64,000 nucleotides of DNA from Deltaproteobacteria bacterium (GCA_027493875.1 JAOSJX010000023.1:558001-622000), one strand, 5' to 3'. Shown: positions 10,697 to 21,763, counted from the first letter of the stretch. Numbers and translations: made by a program. Notes: generated by a model from the sequence alone, not told the origin.

Positions 10697-11486
10697 GTGG
10701 AAACCGTCCTGTCCCGCATCGACGGCGCGCACGCGCGCCTGACGCTCAACCGTCCCGACAAACGCAATGCCATCAACGACCAGGTCATCCGCGATTTGCA
10801 CGCGCGCCTCGACGAACTCGCGCTGAACCCGGACGTGCGCGTCGTGAGTATCGCCGGCGAAGGCGCGTGCTTCTCCGCCGGAATCGACGTGACGTATATC
10901 GCCGGGCTCGGCGGGGTGGACGAAAACCATCGCGGCGCCGCGCTGCGCGAACTCGCGCGCAAGATTCAGGCGGCGCTCAACCGTATTGAAACGTTGGAAA
11001 AGCCCGTGGTGGCGGTCATGCACGGGCCCGCCCTCGGGCTCGCGATGGAGCTGGCTCTGGCCTGCGATTTCCGCGTCGGTGCGCAAAACCTTCTTTTTCG
11101 GCATGCCGGAAATCCATCTCGGCCTCATTCCCGATTGCGGCGGCACGACGCGCCTCGTCCGCGCCCTCGGCGTTCCCCGCGCCAAGGAATTCGTGATGCT
11201 CGGGGACCGCGTCGACGCGCAAACCGCGGCCCGCGATGGATTGCTCACCGCGCTCGCCGGCGGCGACGACCCATGGACCGCCGCCGGCCCGCTCATCGAC
11301 AAGCTCGCCGCGATGCCGCCGCGCGCCTTGGGCCTGGCCAAACGCGCCGTCGATCTCACCGCGTCCGTCGACGAGATGACCGGTTTCGAAATCGAAACGC
11401 TCGTGCAAACCGGCGCGGTCACGGCGCCCGATTTTCCGCAAATCCTGGCGGACGGCGTTCAGAAGCTGATGGCCAAGAAAACCTGA
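10697..11486 (+). CDS. Enoyl-CoA hydratase/isomerase family protein, one frameshift
   Basis: This is a crotonase-fold enzyme that acts on acyl-CoA thioesters, probably hydrating an enoyl-CoA. The GTG at 10697 is preceded by GAGGAGGG. The oxyanion-hole region reads FSAGIDVTYI and later PALGLAMELALACD. A frameshift in the T5 run at 11094-11098 separates this from MPEIHLGLIPDCGGTTRLVR. The first catalytic Glu position (usually GAA in AxGG-G-E) is not obvious because the segment reads HGPALGLAMELA; the second region, LIPDCGG, has Asp where many hydratases have Glu or Pro-x-x-Gly. A hydratase or hydrolase role is therefore not settled. Its stop lies 17 bases before the GT4 start. Confidence 0.8.
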
Positions 11487-11503
11487 CGGGCGCCGGCGGG
11501 ACC

Positions 11504-12604
11504 ATGAGCACCAAGCTTCGCGTCCTTCATCTCGCCGAAGGCGCCGCGTTCGCGGGCATCGAAACGCATCTCGCCGCGCTCTCCCATGTGTTCGGTCCTC
11601 TGGACGTGAACATGAAAGTCGCGCTGTTCGCGGACGGTCCTTTAAGCGGCCTTCTGCGCGATGCCGACGTTGAATACCGCGTGTTCCGGCGTCGCTGGAA
11701 ATTCGATCCGCGGCCGGTCGGGGAAATCGCCGCGTGGCTCCGCGCCGGCGCCGACATCCTTCACACGCACGGCTATCTCGCGGACGTGTACGGCCGCCGC
11801 GCCGCCCGCGCCGCCGGAAAACCCCACGTCGCGACGGTTCACGGCCATCCGGAGCCGTTTCGCGGTTTTGCGGATTGGAAGATGCGTTGGTATATGCGTC
11901 TTGACCGCCGGGCGCTGTCATCGGCCGCGGCCGTGATCGCGGTGTCCGAGACGCTCGCCGAAGACCTGTCGTCGACCGGCGTGCCGCGTGAGAGAATTCA
12001 CGTTATCGAAAACGGCCTGCGGCCGTCCGTGGCGACGGAAGCCGATATTCAAGCGCTCCGAAAAAACTTCGGCGACGGCCCCGTCGTCGGCTTCGTCGGA
12101 CGCTTCGATCCGGTGAAAGCGCCGTTGCGCTTCGTGCAAACGGCGCATCGGATCTTAAACGCGCACCCGACCGCGCGTTTTCTCCTGGCGGGGGACGGCC
12201 CGTTGCTGGGCGAGGCGAAAAGCGCCGCCGGCGCTTCGGGCCGCGACAAGGCTTTTTCATTTCTTGGTTTTCGGAATGACGTGGACGCCGTCATCGGCGC
12301 GTGCGATTTTCTTCTCATGCCCTCCGACTCCGAAGGCGTTCCGCAGGTCCTTCTCGCTGCCATGCGCGACGGCGCCGTTCCCGTTTGTTCCGCGGTCGGC
12401 GGGATACCGGCGGTCTTGGACGGTTTCGAAGATTGTCTGGCCCCGCCGCGGGCGGAAGAGTTGGCGGATCGGTTATCCGCGCTGATACAAGACGGCGCCA
12501 AAGCCGCTTCCGTCAGACAGTCGCTCAAAAAACGCTTTCAAGAACGCTACACCGCGGAGACCATGGCATCGCGCGTCGCCGGCCTTTATCGGAGCTTAAC
12601 GTGA
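11504..12604 (+). CDS. GT4-family glycosyltransferase
   Basis: This intact 366-residue GT-B glycosyltransferase has the two-domain family layout. The N-terminal domain begins LRVLHLAEGAAFAGIETHLA with the G-I-E-T-H acceptor loop. VAVSETLA-type residues (VIAVSETLAEDL) mark the domain junction. The nucleotide-sugar domain has VGFVGRFDPVKAP and the E-x7-E-type motif MPSDSEGVPQVLLAAM. It probably transfers a sugar from a nucleotide donor to a lipid-linked or surface glycan on the cytoplasmic face. Its stop overlaps the GTG of the next glycosyltransferase (GTGA at 12601-12604), so the two are co-translated. Confidence 0.85.
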   Translation: MSTKLRVLHLAEGAAFAGIETHLAALSHVFGPLDVNMKVALFADGPLSGLLRDADVEYRVFRRRWKFDPRPVGEIAAWLRAGADILHTHGYLADVYGRRAARAAGKPHVATVHGHPEPFRGFADWKMRWYMRLDRRALSSAAAVIAVSETLAEDLSSTGVPRERIHVIENGLRPSVATEADIQALRKNFGDGPVVGFVGRFDPVKAPLRFVQTAHRILNAHPTARFLLAGDGPLLGEAKSAAGASGRDKAFSFLGFRNDVDAVIGACDFLLMPSDSEGVPQVLLAAMRDGAVPVCSAVGGIPAVLDGFEDCLAPPRAEELADRLSALIQDGAKAASVRQSLKKRFQERYTAETMASRVAGLYRSLT

Positions 12605-13760
12605 CGTTTCTCGCCGCCGCCCTTTCCGTCGTCGGATGCGCGATCGTCCTCCGGCATTTTATCTACACGATGGCGGCGTTGGTCATTGGCGGCCGATCGG
12701 AACCGCGCGGAGAACCTGAAACGTTTTTTACGGTGCTCATTCCGGCGCACGACGAAGAGGCCGGCGTTGCCGTGACCGTCGCCAGCGCCCGCGCGCAGGA
12801 TTACCCGCCGGATCGCCGCCGCATCGTCGTCCTCGCGGACAACTGCACCGACCGCACGGCGGAGGTCGCCGCGGAGGCCGGCGCGGAAGTCGCGGAGCGT
12901 CACGACAGGGAGCTGCGGGGAAAGGGGCACGCGCTGGCGTGGTTCATCTCGTCTCAGCATTGGAATGACCGCGACGCGTTGCTGTGCCTTGACGCTGATT
13001 CCGCCGCCGACCCGCCCGCGCTGCGCGCGCTGGACGCGGCTTTTCGCGGTGGCGCCAAGGCGGCTCAATCCTATAACGGCGCCCGCGATCCCGGAGGTTC
13101 CGGCCTCGCCGCGTTGTCCGTCGTCACGAACACGATGAAATGCGCGGGAACCTACACCGGCCGCGCCGCGCTCGGGCTCCCGGTTCCCATGATGAACGGT
13201 TGGTGCCTCTCGGGCCGCGTCCTGCGCGATCACGGATGGAAGAGTTTTTCCGTCACCGAGGATTTCGAACAAACGTTGCGTCTCGGCCTCGAGGGCGTGT
13301 TTTGCCGGTTCGTCCCCGGCGCCGTCGTGCGGTCGGAAAAAGCGAAGACCTTTGCCGGCGCCGCCTCGCAGCGCCGGCGCTGGAGCGCCGGCGAATCGGA
13401 CGTCGGCAAAAAGCTCGGCCGACGGGCCCTCGGACGCGCCTTACGTCTCCCGTCCTTTGCTTTGTGGGAATTGGCGTGCGATATCCTGCTGCCGGGTTAC
13501 GCGGTGACCGCCGTTCTTCTTACGATTTCGCTCGCTTTCTCTCGCGCTGACGAGTTCGGCTGTCGGGACTGCTTTATCGGCCGGCGGTCTTGTCATGCTG
13601 CTCCTCATCGCCGCGTTCGGCTACGTCCACGCCGGCGGCGGATGGACGCTTTTGCGAGGGCTATTGCTCGCGCCTTTTTTTTATCGTGTGGAAATCGGGC
13701 ATCGCCCTCTCCGGGCGCCTCCGGCCGCCGAAGACCTGGGAGCGCGCCTCCCGCGATTGA
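12601..13760 (+). CDS. GT2-family membrane glycosyltransferase, frameshifted 3' end
   Basis: The product opens with a transmembrane helix and then a GT-A domain: FTVLIPAHDEEAGVAVTV, VLADNCTDRTAEVA, the metal-binding CLDADSAADP, and SVTEDFEQTLRLG with a Q/RxxRW-type acceptor motif (QRRRWSAGESD). C-terminal transmembrane helices follow. Frameshifts near 13545 and in the T run at 13675-13682 must be corrected to reach the stop at 13758-13760 (reading RPPKTWERASRD). The layout matches processive or lipid-directed GT2 enzymes of the inner membrane. With the adjacent GT4 it probably builds a surface glycan. Confidence 0.82.
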
Positions 13761-13800
13761 TCCCGTTGTCGCCGGGTGTTTGTTCCGATACAAATAAGCC

Positions 13801-14691
13801 ATGTATTGGGGGTTCCTGCCACGCGGGGCCGTTGCGGCCGCGTTGGCCGTTGCGTTGTCCGGGTGCGTCATGGCGACAGGCGAGGTCGTAATCCCTCGCC
13901 TGCCGGATGCGGAAATCCATCACGCGAACGCTGACGGTTTCGACGCCGCCCGTTATCGATCCGTTCTCGTCATTCTACCGGACACGCGCGATCCCGCCTC
14001 CGCCTCCATGGCCGGCGGCGCCAAGGAAAAAGCGAGCGGCACCGCACCCGTCGAAAAGGACAGCCCCGGCGCCGATCCCCACCCGACGCTGACCCTGTCG
14101 CGCGCCGCCGACTATGACTTCATCGTCAACGAAGCGGAACGCTGCCTTCTGGAAAACGGTTTCCAGATCATCTCGCAGGACGTCATCTCGAAAATCGATA
14201 CCGTCACAAGCAAGCGATTTCGGAAAGAATCGCACACCGTGCGCTACACGGCTCCGGAAACGGCCCTTCTTCTCGGTAAGAAAACGAACGCCGACGCGCT
14301 GCTTGTTTTGAGCCACGTCGGCGCGTGGCCCTCCGAACAGTACTTTCTCTTTGACGACGACGAATGGAAGTTCAAAGCGCGCCCCATGCCCCAGGACGCC
14401 GAGGGGCTCTGGATCACCTACCCGCTCTGGGAAGTGACCCTCGAAGCCAAGCTTGTCGATATCAAGACCGGGGAGATCGTCTGGATGGGCAGCGGGCGTT
14501 ATCACTCACGCAATTTGTTCGCCGAAGACTGGCGCGGGGTGGTCTCGGTACGCGCCGGCGAAACGTGGCTCGAATCCGAAAATTTCCGCATCGAGGACTT
14601 CAATACCTACGACTCGCTCTACCGTCAGGCTTCGTTTCTCGTCAAAAAGGTGCTCTCGGGCCTCGGTCCCCAAGCTCAGGCGAGGCGGTAG
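13801..14691 (+). CDS. Outer-membrane-type lipoprotein, unknown function
   Basis: This intact 296-residue product has a signal peptide ending in LSGC at residues 19-22, so it is lipid-modified. The mature part has a low-complexity Ala/Gly/Lys stretch at about 70-100, then an alpha/beta fold with YDFIVNEAERCLLENGFQII, reminiscent of the N-terminal beta domains of LPP20- or CsgG-like lipoproteins, and ALLVLSHVG. The resemblance is loose and not a family assignment. It lies 40 bases downstream of the GT2 gene, so a role in envelope glycan assembly is possible. It converges on the MBL gene with a 16-base tail overlap. Confidence 0.6.
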   Translation: MYWGFLPRGAVAAALAVALSGCVMATGEVVIPRLPDAEIHHANADGFDAARYRSVLVILPDTRDPASASMAGGAKEKASGTAPVEKDSPGADPHPTLTLSRAADYDFIVNEAERCLLENGFQIISQDVISKIDTVTSKRFRKESHTVRYTAPETALLLGKKTNADALLVLSHVGAWPSEQYFLFDDDEWKFKARPMPQDAEGLWITYPLWEVTLEAKLVDIKTGEIVWMGSGRYHSRNLFAEDWRGVVSVRAGETWLESENFRIEDFNTYDSLYRQASFLVKKVLSGLGPQAQARR

Positions 14692-15602
14692 ACGCCGCCG
14701 TCGCGCCGGACGAGCCGTTTTTCCTCCATCATGTCCAAGTGCTTTCCGATCATCTGCATTTCAAAATAACGTAGGATCGTCTCGCGCCTCGGGTGAACAC
14801 GATAAAACGGCTTCGCGTCCGCGAGGTCGTCCAGCGTTCGCGGGGTGGCCAAGAGATCGAGAACCAGTTTCTCGTTGCGGTCGAACTTCGCGTCGAACGC
14901 CGCAAGCTCGTCCTCGATGTCGTCGCTTACCGGCCGCCGGTGCGACGACGCAATGGTTTGCGCCTCGAGATCTTTCACCTTCCGGACCGACGCGCGAAAG
15001 GTTCGAATGTCCGACTCCGGATTGCCGTACCACGGCCCGAATCCCGTCAGATCGATATCGATGGACAAAAAGAATACCGTGGCGCTCTTCGAAAAACAGA
15101 AATGATCGTCGACGTGACCCGGCGCGTGGACGGCGCGGAGCTTGATCCGGCCGAAATCGAAAACGTGACCGTCGCCGTACGTTCCCGTCGGAACGCATTC
15201 GCGGAAGTCGAAATCCGCGTACGCCGACCGGCGCCACGCCTCCGCGGCGTCGCCCGTGATGAAGCGCTGGGAAAGACGCATGACGTTGCCGGCGGCCTCG
15301 GCGTGGATCTCCGGGACGAGAATCGGCCGGCCGGCGAACAGCCCGGCGCCGCTGAGATGATCGGGATGAGAATGCGAAACAATTAATAGGTCGGGGCGAT
15401 ATTTTTTAATGACCGCGCCGATCCGGCCGTGGCCGAAACCGGCGTCGATCACCGCTGTCGTCTCGCCCGTTACGAGAAACCCGTGGGAAAACGGAAAGCG
15501 GCCGTTGTTCTCCGCCGCGATGACGAAAAATCCGTCGGCTAATCGGATCAGATCGAGCTCGTCCACGCCGTACGTTTTAGGGCATCGAACGCGCCGCGCC
15601 AA
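14676..15602 (-). CDS. MBL-fold metallo-hydrolase
   Basis: The product is a 308-residue metallo-beta-lactamase-fold hydrolase. The canonical metal motif is present as VSHSHPDHLSGA, with the later His in VHAPGHVDDHFCF and an Asp in the SIDIDLTG segment, so both zinc sites appear complete. The C-terminal 90 residues form a helical extension and a winged-helix-like end (HLDMMEEKRLVRRDG), as in the MBL proteins related to lactamase-B2 or LACTB2. The substrate is not predictable. The start is taken as TTG at 15602; a GTG at 15566 is an alternative. The gene stands alone. Confidence 0.8.
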   Translation of the reverse strand: MARRVRCPKTYGVDELDLIRLADGFFVIAAENNGRFPFSHGFLVTGETTAVIDAGFGHGRIGAVIKKYRPDLLIVSHSHPDHLSGAGLFAGRPILVPEIHAEAAGNVMRLSQRFITGDAAEAWRRSAYADFDFRECVPTGTYGDGHVFDFGRIKLRAVHAPGHVDDHFCFSKSATVFFLSIDIDLTGFGPWYGNPESDIRTFRASVRKVKDLEAQTIASSHRRPVSDDIEDELAAFDAKFDRNEKLVLDLLATPRTLDDLADAKPFYRVHPRRETILRYFEMQMIGKHLDMMEEKRLVRRDGGVYRLA

Positions 15603-15873
15603 GCGCCTTGCCGACGCCCCGCCCGCGCTCTATCGTCGGCCGTAAGAGATCGAACGCTCGCGTGATCTATTTTCTTTGTTTCGCCGTCGGCATCGTCGTG
15701 GAAATCGTGGCTTCGCTGACTCGGTTTTGGATTTTCGAAGGCCTCGTCGCGCGCGCGGTGACACGGCGTCTCTCCGCCAACGTCGTCTGATTTCTTGATT
15801 TTCGCGCCGTCGTTTCCTTAATGTTGAACCGGGTCGTGTCGCGCCGTGTCATTTTGGCGTATTGGAGGAGGCT
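15603..15873. other. Intergenic region between MBL and aminotransferase genes
   Basis: About 270 bases hold no convincing gene. A 60-codon plus-strand frame (15608-15790) with one hydrophobic stretch has no ribosome site and no family resemblance. Promoters for both flanking genes should lie here, but I could not pick a convincing pair of boxes. Confidence 0.4.
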
Positions 15874-16807
15874 ATGACCGCTTTTAATGATATCCCCGGG
15901 GACACCAAGGTCTGGAAGAACGGTGAATTCATCGCCTGGAAGGACGCGACCGTTCACGTCATGTCGCACGCCCTTCACTACGGCTCCAGCATCTTCGAAG
16001 GCATTCGCTGCTACGACACGAAAAAAAGGATCGTCGATTTTCCGGTTGAAGGAACACATCCGCCGGCTGTACGACTCCGCGAAAATGTACCGCATCGACA
16101 TTCCCATCGACCGCGAGACGTTCACGAACGCGTGTTTCGAAATCGTCCGCGTCAACGGATTCAAGGCCTGTTACTTGCGGCCGATCGTCTTTCGCGGCAC
16201 GGGCCCCTTCGGCGTCTACGGCGGCAACAACGCGACGGAATGCTTTATTTGCGCCTGGGAATGGGGCGCCTACCTCGGCGCCGACGCCCTCGAAAAAGGC
16301 GTCAACGTCATGTTCAGTTCGTGGAACCGGTTCGCGCCGAACACGATGCCCGCCATGGCCAAGTGCGGCGCCAACTACGCGAACAGCCAGCTCATCAAGA
16401 TGGAAGCCATGGCGCACGGATTTGCCGAGGGTATCGCCCTCGACACCAGCGGCTACGTCAGCGAGGGTTCGGGCGAAAATATTTTCGTCATTCGCGACGG
16501 CCGCGTCATTACCCCGCCGCTCGGCAATTCAGTGCTGCCGGGCATCACGCGTCATTGCGTCATCACCATCCTTCGCGAACTGGGCTACGAGGTGGTCGAA
16601 GGGATGGTTCCGCGCGAGATGATCTACGTCGCCGACGAGGTGTTCTTTACCGGCACCGCCGCGGAAGTGACGCCGATCGCCTCGGTGGACAAAATACCGA
16701 TCGGCACCGGTAAGCGCGGCCCCATCGCGAAGGCCGTGCAGGAACGTTTCTTCGCCTACATCAACGGCGACATCGACGATACGCACGGCTGGCACAATTT
16801 CGTTTAG
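15874..16807 (+). CDS. ilvE: Branched-chain amino acid aminotransferase, one frameshift
   Basis: IlvE exchanges amino groups between glutamate and Val, Leu or Ile keto acids. The ATG at 15874 has GGAGGAG upstream. The frame breaks in the A7 run at 16021-16027; corrected, [20 protein letters not shown] is continuous. Fold type IV PLP features are visible: [13 protein letters not shown] near the start, the PLP Lys in [35 protein letters not shown], and the C-terminal [12 protein letters not shown]. Restored length is about 311 residues, which matches the family. D-amino-acid aminotransferase is excluded by the EGSGENIF and TGTAAEV signatures. Confidence 0.9.
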
Positions 16808-16825
16808 GCGTCGGCGTTTTCCGAA

Positions 16826-16856
16826 AACAAAACACGCGGCTTTTTTCCCGCCGCGG
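16826..16856 (-). terminator. Terminator between ilvE and fusA
   Basis: Read on the minus strand, CGCGGC and GCCGCG form a short stem around a 9-base A-rich loop. TGTTTTGTTTT follows, as expected for a rho-independent terminator of the minus-strand fusA gene. Confidence 0.5.
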
Positions 16857-16885
16857 GCTTCGGCGTTCTTTCGTTGCTCTGCGGC

Positions 16886-18967
16886 TTACTGAGCCTTTTC
16901 GCCGGCGATGCGTTTGCGCGCCTCTTCCAGAACCGCTTCCATGATCTTGTTCGGCATGCGCTCGTACTTCTTCACTTCCATCGCGTAATTCGCGCGTCCC
17001 GAGGACACGGAACGCAGCGCGGTCGCATAGCCGAACAGCTCCATGAGCGGCGCCTCCGCCGAAATCTTCTGCGCGCCCTTGCGGTAACGGCGCATCGAGA
17101 GAATCTTGCCGCGCCGCCGGTTCAAGTCTCCGACGATGTCGCCGATGTAGTCGTCCGGCGTGGCGATCTCCAGATCCATCACCGGCTCCATGAGAATCGG
17201 CTGCGCCTTACGAAAGGCCTCCTTGAAGCAGATCGACGGCGCAGGTGCGAAACGCCATTTCCGGAACTGTCGACGGCGTGAAACTGCCGTCGATCAAAAC
17301 CGCGCGAATGTCCACCACCGGATAGTCCGCGAGGATACCGCTCTTGATGGCGTCCTCGATCCCGTGCTTGACCGATGAAATGAACTCGGAGGGAATCGCG
17401 CCGCCCTTGATGTGATCGACGAATTCGAAACCGCCGCCCGGATTGGGCTCCACGCGCATGATCGTATGCGCGTACTGGCCTTTTCCGCCGGTCTGCTTGA
17501 CGTGTTTATACGAGTGCTCGCATTCGGCCATGATGGTTTCGCGGAACTCGACCGACGGCGCGCCGACCTGCGCCTCGACTTTGAACTCGGTTTTGAGCCG
17601 GTCCACGATAATTTCCAGGTGCAGCTCGCCCATGCCGGCGATCACCGTTTCGTTCGTCCGCTCCATGACGCGCACGTTGAACGACGGATCCTCGAGCGCC
17701 ATCTTCCGCAGCGAGACATGCAGCTTCTCCAACTCTTTCGGCGTCGCCGTGCTGACTTTGACGCTGATGACGCTCTCGGGAATCGTGATCTGCTCGAGCA
17801 GCACCGGTGCCTGCGGGTCGCATAACGTGTGGCCGGTGTGCGTATCTTTCATGCCGATGAGCGCGACGATGTCCCCGGGGCCGACTTCCTCGATGTCGAT
17901 GCGGTCCTTGGCGCTGATGCGCAAAATGCGGCCGACGCGCTCTTTCTGGCCGTTCGTCGCGTTGTAGATCGCCTGGCCCGTTTTCAACGTCCCCGAATAC
18001 GTGCGCACAAACGTCTGCTGCCCGACGAAAGGATCGTGAATGATCTTAAACGCCAGCGCGCAAAACGGATCGCTCTCCGAGGGATGCCGCGCGTGCGTTT
18101 TCTCGGTATCGTCGGGATCGACGCCCGTCACGGGTCCCGGATCGAGGGCGACGGCAGATACGTAACGACCGCGTCAAGCAACAACTGGACGCCCACGTTC
18201 TTGTAGGCGGCGCCGCCGAACACCGGCGTGAGCAGCGAGCGCACCACCCCGTGCCGCGCCACCCGCTGAATCATGTCGACGGGGATTTCCTTTTCCTCGA
18301 GATACAGCTCGGCGAGTTCGTCGTCGAACTCCGCAAGCTTTTCGAGAAGCGCTTGCCGATGCTTTTCCGCGTCGGGCCGCAACGCCGCCGGAATCTCCAT
18401 TTCCGTCCGCTGCATGTCGGCGAACGAATAAGCCTTCATCGTCACGAGGTCGACGATCCCCTCCAACTTGTCCTCCGCCCCGATCGGCATCTGAAACGCG
18501 ACCGCGCCGGCATCGAGGCGTTCGTTGAGTTGGTTGACCACGTCAAAGAAATCCGCGCCCGCGCGGTCCATCTTGTTGACAAACGCGATGCGCGGGACGT
18601 GATAGCGGTCGGCCTGGCCCCACACGGTCTCGCTTTGCGGCTCCACGCCGCCGACCGCGCAGAAGACCGCGACGATCCCGTCGAGCACGCGCATCGAGCG
18701 CTCGACCTCGATCGTGAAATCCACGTGGCCCGGCGTGTCGATGATATTGACGCGATGGCCGTCCCACGCGCACGAAATCGCGGCGGACGCGATGGTGATG
18801 CCGCGCTCCTGCTCCTGCTTCATGAAGTCCATCGTCGCCGTGCCCTCGTGCACCTCGCCCATTTGGCGCTTGGTGCCGGTAAAGAACAAAATGCGCTCCG
18901 TCACGGTGGTTTTTCCGGCGTCGATGTGCGCGGCGATCCCGATGTTGCGTACCTTGGTCAGACTCAT
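16886..18967 (-). CDS. fusA: Elongation factor G, two frameshifts
   Basis: EF-G is the translocation GTPase of the ribosome. The start at 18967 ([18 protein letters not shown]) is supported by GGAG 7 bases upstream. G1 (AHIDAGKTT), switch (QERGITI), G3 (DTPGH) and G4 (NKMD) are intact. Domains II-V follow: [36 protein letters not shown] and RGKILSM. A base is missing near 18130 ([13 protein letters not shown] when restored), and another shift near 17248 separates PEMAF from [16 protein letters not shown]. Length is about 692 residues. It stands alone rather than in an rpsL-rpsG-fusA-tuf operon, so it may be a second EF-G paralogue. Confidence 0.92.
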
Positions 18968-19112
18968 TGTTTTCTCCGTCGGTCTTTCCGTCTCCAAAAA
19001 AATTCCGGGCCTTCTCGCCCGCTTTGGCGGCGAGCCTATGGTCCGGCGTGCGGCGCTTTAGCATAAAGCGCCCCGGCATGCAAGCCACTTTTGATGCTTT
19101 TTCAACGCTCTG

Positions 19113-20749
19113 TCAGGGGGCGTCTTTTCGAATCGCAAAGACTTTGCGCGGACCGAACAGCGGGCCGGCGTCGTATTGGAATTCCCGCTCCACCAGCCGA
19201 TCCTCACCCGGTCCCGGCCGGACGAATCGCACTTCGTACCGGGGATTCATTTCCGGGCATAATTCCACGATCCACAACGACAGATCCTCGCGCTGCGCTT
19301 TCGGAGGCTGCCTTTTTTTCGCAGGCCTCGAAATTGTGCCAACCGACCCAGGCATACCCGCCATCGACGGCCATCGGGTCCGCGCCGTCCCGTACCAGAG
19401 CGTCCGCGAGTTGCCATTGCGCCTCGCAACCGTTGCGATATTGAATCACGCGCGTCACATCCAGCGTGAGCATCGCGAGAACGAGGGAATGAAAACCACG
19501 GCCCGCGGCCTCCGATCCCACGCCGCGGCCGCGGTCATGAGCGCAAAGCCCGGCAGCAGCACCATGAAATAGCGGTCCATAAAAAGCTTGATCGGCACGA
19601 GCAAAAGCCACTGCGGAAGAAACACAAACAGTCCCAGCGCCAAGAGTCCGTGCTTCGGTCCTTCCATCCGCGCCCGCGGAAACGCTCGCGGAACAGCATT
19701 ACCCAAAGCGGCAGCGCCGCGATGGCGCCGGCGTAGATCCAGCGGTACTGGTCTTGGCGAAGCAGCGGCGGCGGCTCCGTCAGAACGCTCGGAACGACAT
19801 AACCGTCCCGCCCGGCGAGAAGCGTCCCGAAGGCGTACGCGAACACCGGCACGCCGAGCGCCGCGAGCCAATGCCAGGGACGCATCGACCGCCGCTTCTC
19901 GCCCGCGAGACCCGCCGGACCGGCCGGCGCCGCCGAGGCGACCAACGGGAGGAGAAACAGGGCGACGACCGTCGCCGAAACCGCGAGGCGAAACACGCCT
20001 TCCGTCGCCCACAGACCGGGCGACCACAGGCGCTCGACGAACTCGCCCATCTTGCGGTCCAACGTGATCGGATACGGGTGCACGATAAATTTCGCCCACC
20101 GGAAAAGCGCGAAGGAGACCGCGGTCGGCGCCATCATCCAGAGCCAAGCCACCAGCTCGAAGCGTTTTCTCCAGTACGGACGCAAAAGCACAAAGGCCGC
20201 GAACGCCGCCGCGATGAAAACGCCGTGCATCCGCACCCACACCGTCGCCGCGGCGACGAAGCTCGCCGCCGCCAGCGCGCTCAAATGCCCGCGGCGTAGA
20301 TGCGCGACGAACAGCCACGTCGCAACCACCATGAGAAGCACGAAAATCGGATCGCTGTGAAACGTATAGGCGCCCAGGAAAACCGGCGGTGTCGCGAAGA
20401 ACGCGAGGCTCCCGAAGACGGCCAGGGGACGCGCCGCACCCGTCTCCCGCAATAAGCCGTAAAGCGCGAGCGCCGCGAGACACGTCACGACCATGTTGTG
20501 CGCGGCGCCGAGTTTCGCGCTGACGCCGAAAATCAGCGCGGCGGGAGCCGCCAGCACGATGTGCAGCACCGCCGCCGCCGACGCGAACGAGTGAAAGCGC
20601 GGAACGCCCGTTTCCAAAAACTGGCGCAAGGGAAGGAGATAGACCCAGCTGTCGTCGAACGGCACCGACGGCAGCCGTCCCACCGCCGCGTACGATGCCG
20701 CCACCACCCCGGTGATGGCCGCGATGGCCGCCCCGCCCTTCGCGTTCAT
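19113..20749 (-). CDS. Membrane glycosyltransferase-like protein (GT39/ArnT-like), frameshifted
   Basis: This is a polytopic inner-membrane protein with about ten hydrophobic segments. The first periplasmic loop carries the acidic pair in SVPFDDSWVYLLPLRQFLETG, the layout of GT-C enzymes that take sugars from polyprenyl phosphate. Transmembrane blocks follow (VVTCLAALALYGLL, PIFVLLMVVATWLFVAHL). The 3' third is broken three times, near 19640, 19540 and 19320, and the restored C-terminal domain ends FGPRKVFAIRKDAP. Its ATG overlaps the stop of the upstream radical SAM gene (ATGA), so the two are co-translated. The acceptor is unknown. Confidence 0.65.
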
Positions 20750-21763
20750 CGGGACGTAACCGGCGTCGTCACAATCTGACTCTTATCGAACACGCAGTTG
20801 ATCAACAAATGGCAGTTGACCTCGCAACGGTGCATTTTTTCCCGGCATGCGCGCGCTTGCATCGATGCCCAGATCTCCCGGATATCCGTCTCACGGACAT
20901 TACCGATCGGCGGCTCATAGGACAGAGACGCACGTTCCCGTCCGGATTGATCGTCATCCCGCGTTCGCCCACCGTGCAGTCCGCGAGCGAAAATCTTTGC
21001 GGATGCCGGAAATACGCGGCCATCGCGGCGAATTGCTCGTCCGGATTGAGAATCCGCAATCCGCGCATTTTCATCGCCAGCAGTTCGCTGAGGACCCACT
21101 CGGCCATAAACGCCCGGTCCGGCCACAAAGGATGATCCTTCCACCAGTCCGGTACCGGCGCGCGGCCGAACGGTTCGATCACCGCCTGAAAAAAATGCCG
21201 TCGAAAAGATCGGAGCACACGAACTCCGTGAACTCGATCATCTGTTCGAGATTGTCGCGCATCAAAACGCACGTCACGCGCGGCTTGACGGCGCCGCGGC
21301 CCGTCAGCCGCTTCGCCGCCTCGAACACGCGTTGAAACGATCCGGCCACGCCGCGCATCCGATCGTGAAATTCCTGAAATCCGTCCAACGAGAAGTTGAC
21401 GTGCTTGATGCCCCACGCGCTGAGCTTGTCCGCCCAGGCTTCGTCGAGGTGCCAGCCGTTGGTTGTCAGCGTCACCGGAAGGTGCAGCCGCCCGCATTCC
21501 TCCAGCAAAACTTCCGTACTTTTAGATAGGAGCGGTTCGCCGCCCGCCACCTGAATCTCCACGGGTCCGAGCCACCGTGAGATCGACCGGAGGATCGGCG
21601 CGAGTTCGCGCCGGGGCATGGACGGCACGCCCGGGCGCTTCCAAATATCGCAGTGCCCGCACCGCGCGTCGCAAAAATCCGTCGTGTGAAAACTGATATA
21701 ATGCGGCTTCGGCCCGCCGAATTCGCGTTCAAACGCCGAATTTTCCAAGATTTGTCCGCTCAT
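20746..21763 (-). CDS. Radical SAM/SPASM protein, two frameshifts
   Basis: The radical SAM cluster motif CDARCGHC sits at about residues 31-38, followed by VAGGEPLLS and TLTTNGW. A C-terminal SPASM-like region has CTVGERGMTINPDGNVRLC and several later Cys (ACREKMHRCEVNCHLLINC), enough for one or two auxiliary clusters. Frameshifts lie in the A7 run at 21189-21195 and near 20920. The size, about 340 residues, matches SPASM enzymes that modify peptides or act in envelope sugar or lipid pathways. No precursor peptide is visible nearby. The partner gene is the overlapping membrane glycosyltransferase. Confidence 0.82.

Noticed and set aside
15608-15790. 60-codon plus-strand frame with one hydrophobic stretch
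   Set aside because: It has no ribosome site, no operon context and no family resemblance. It was left as intergenic.
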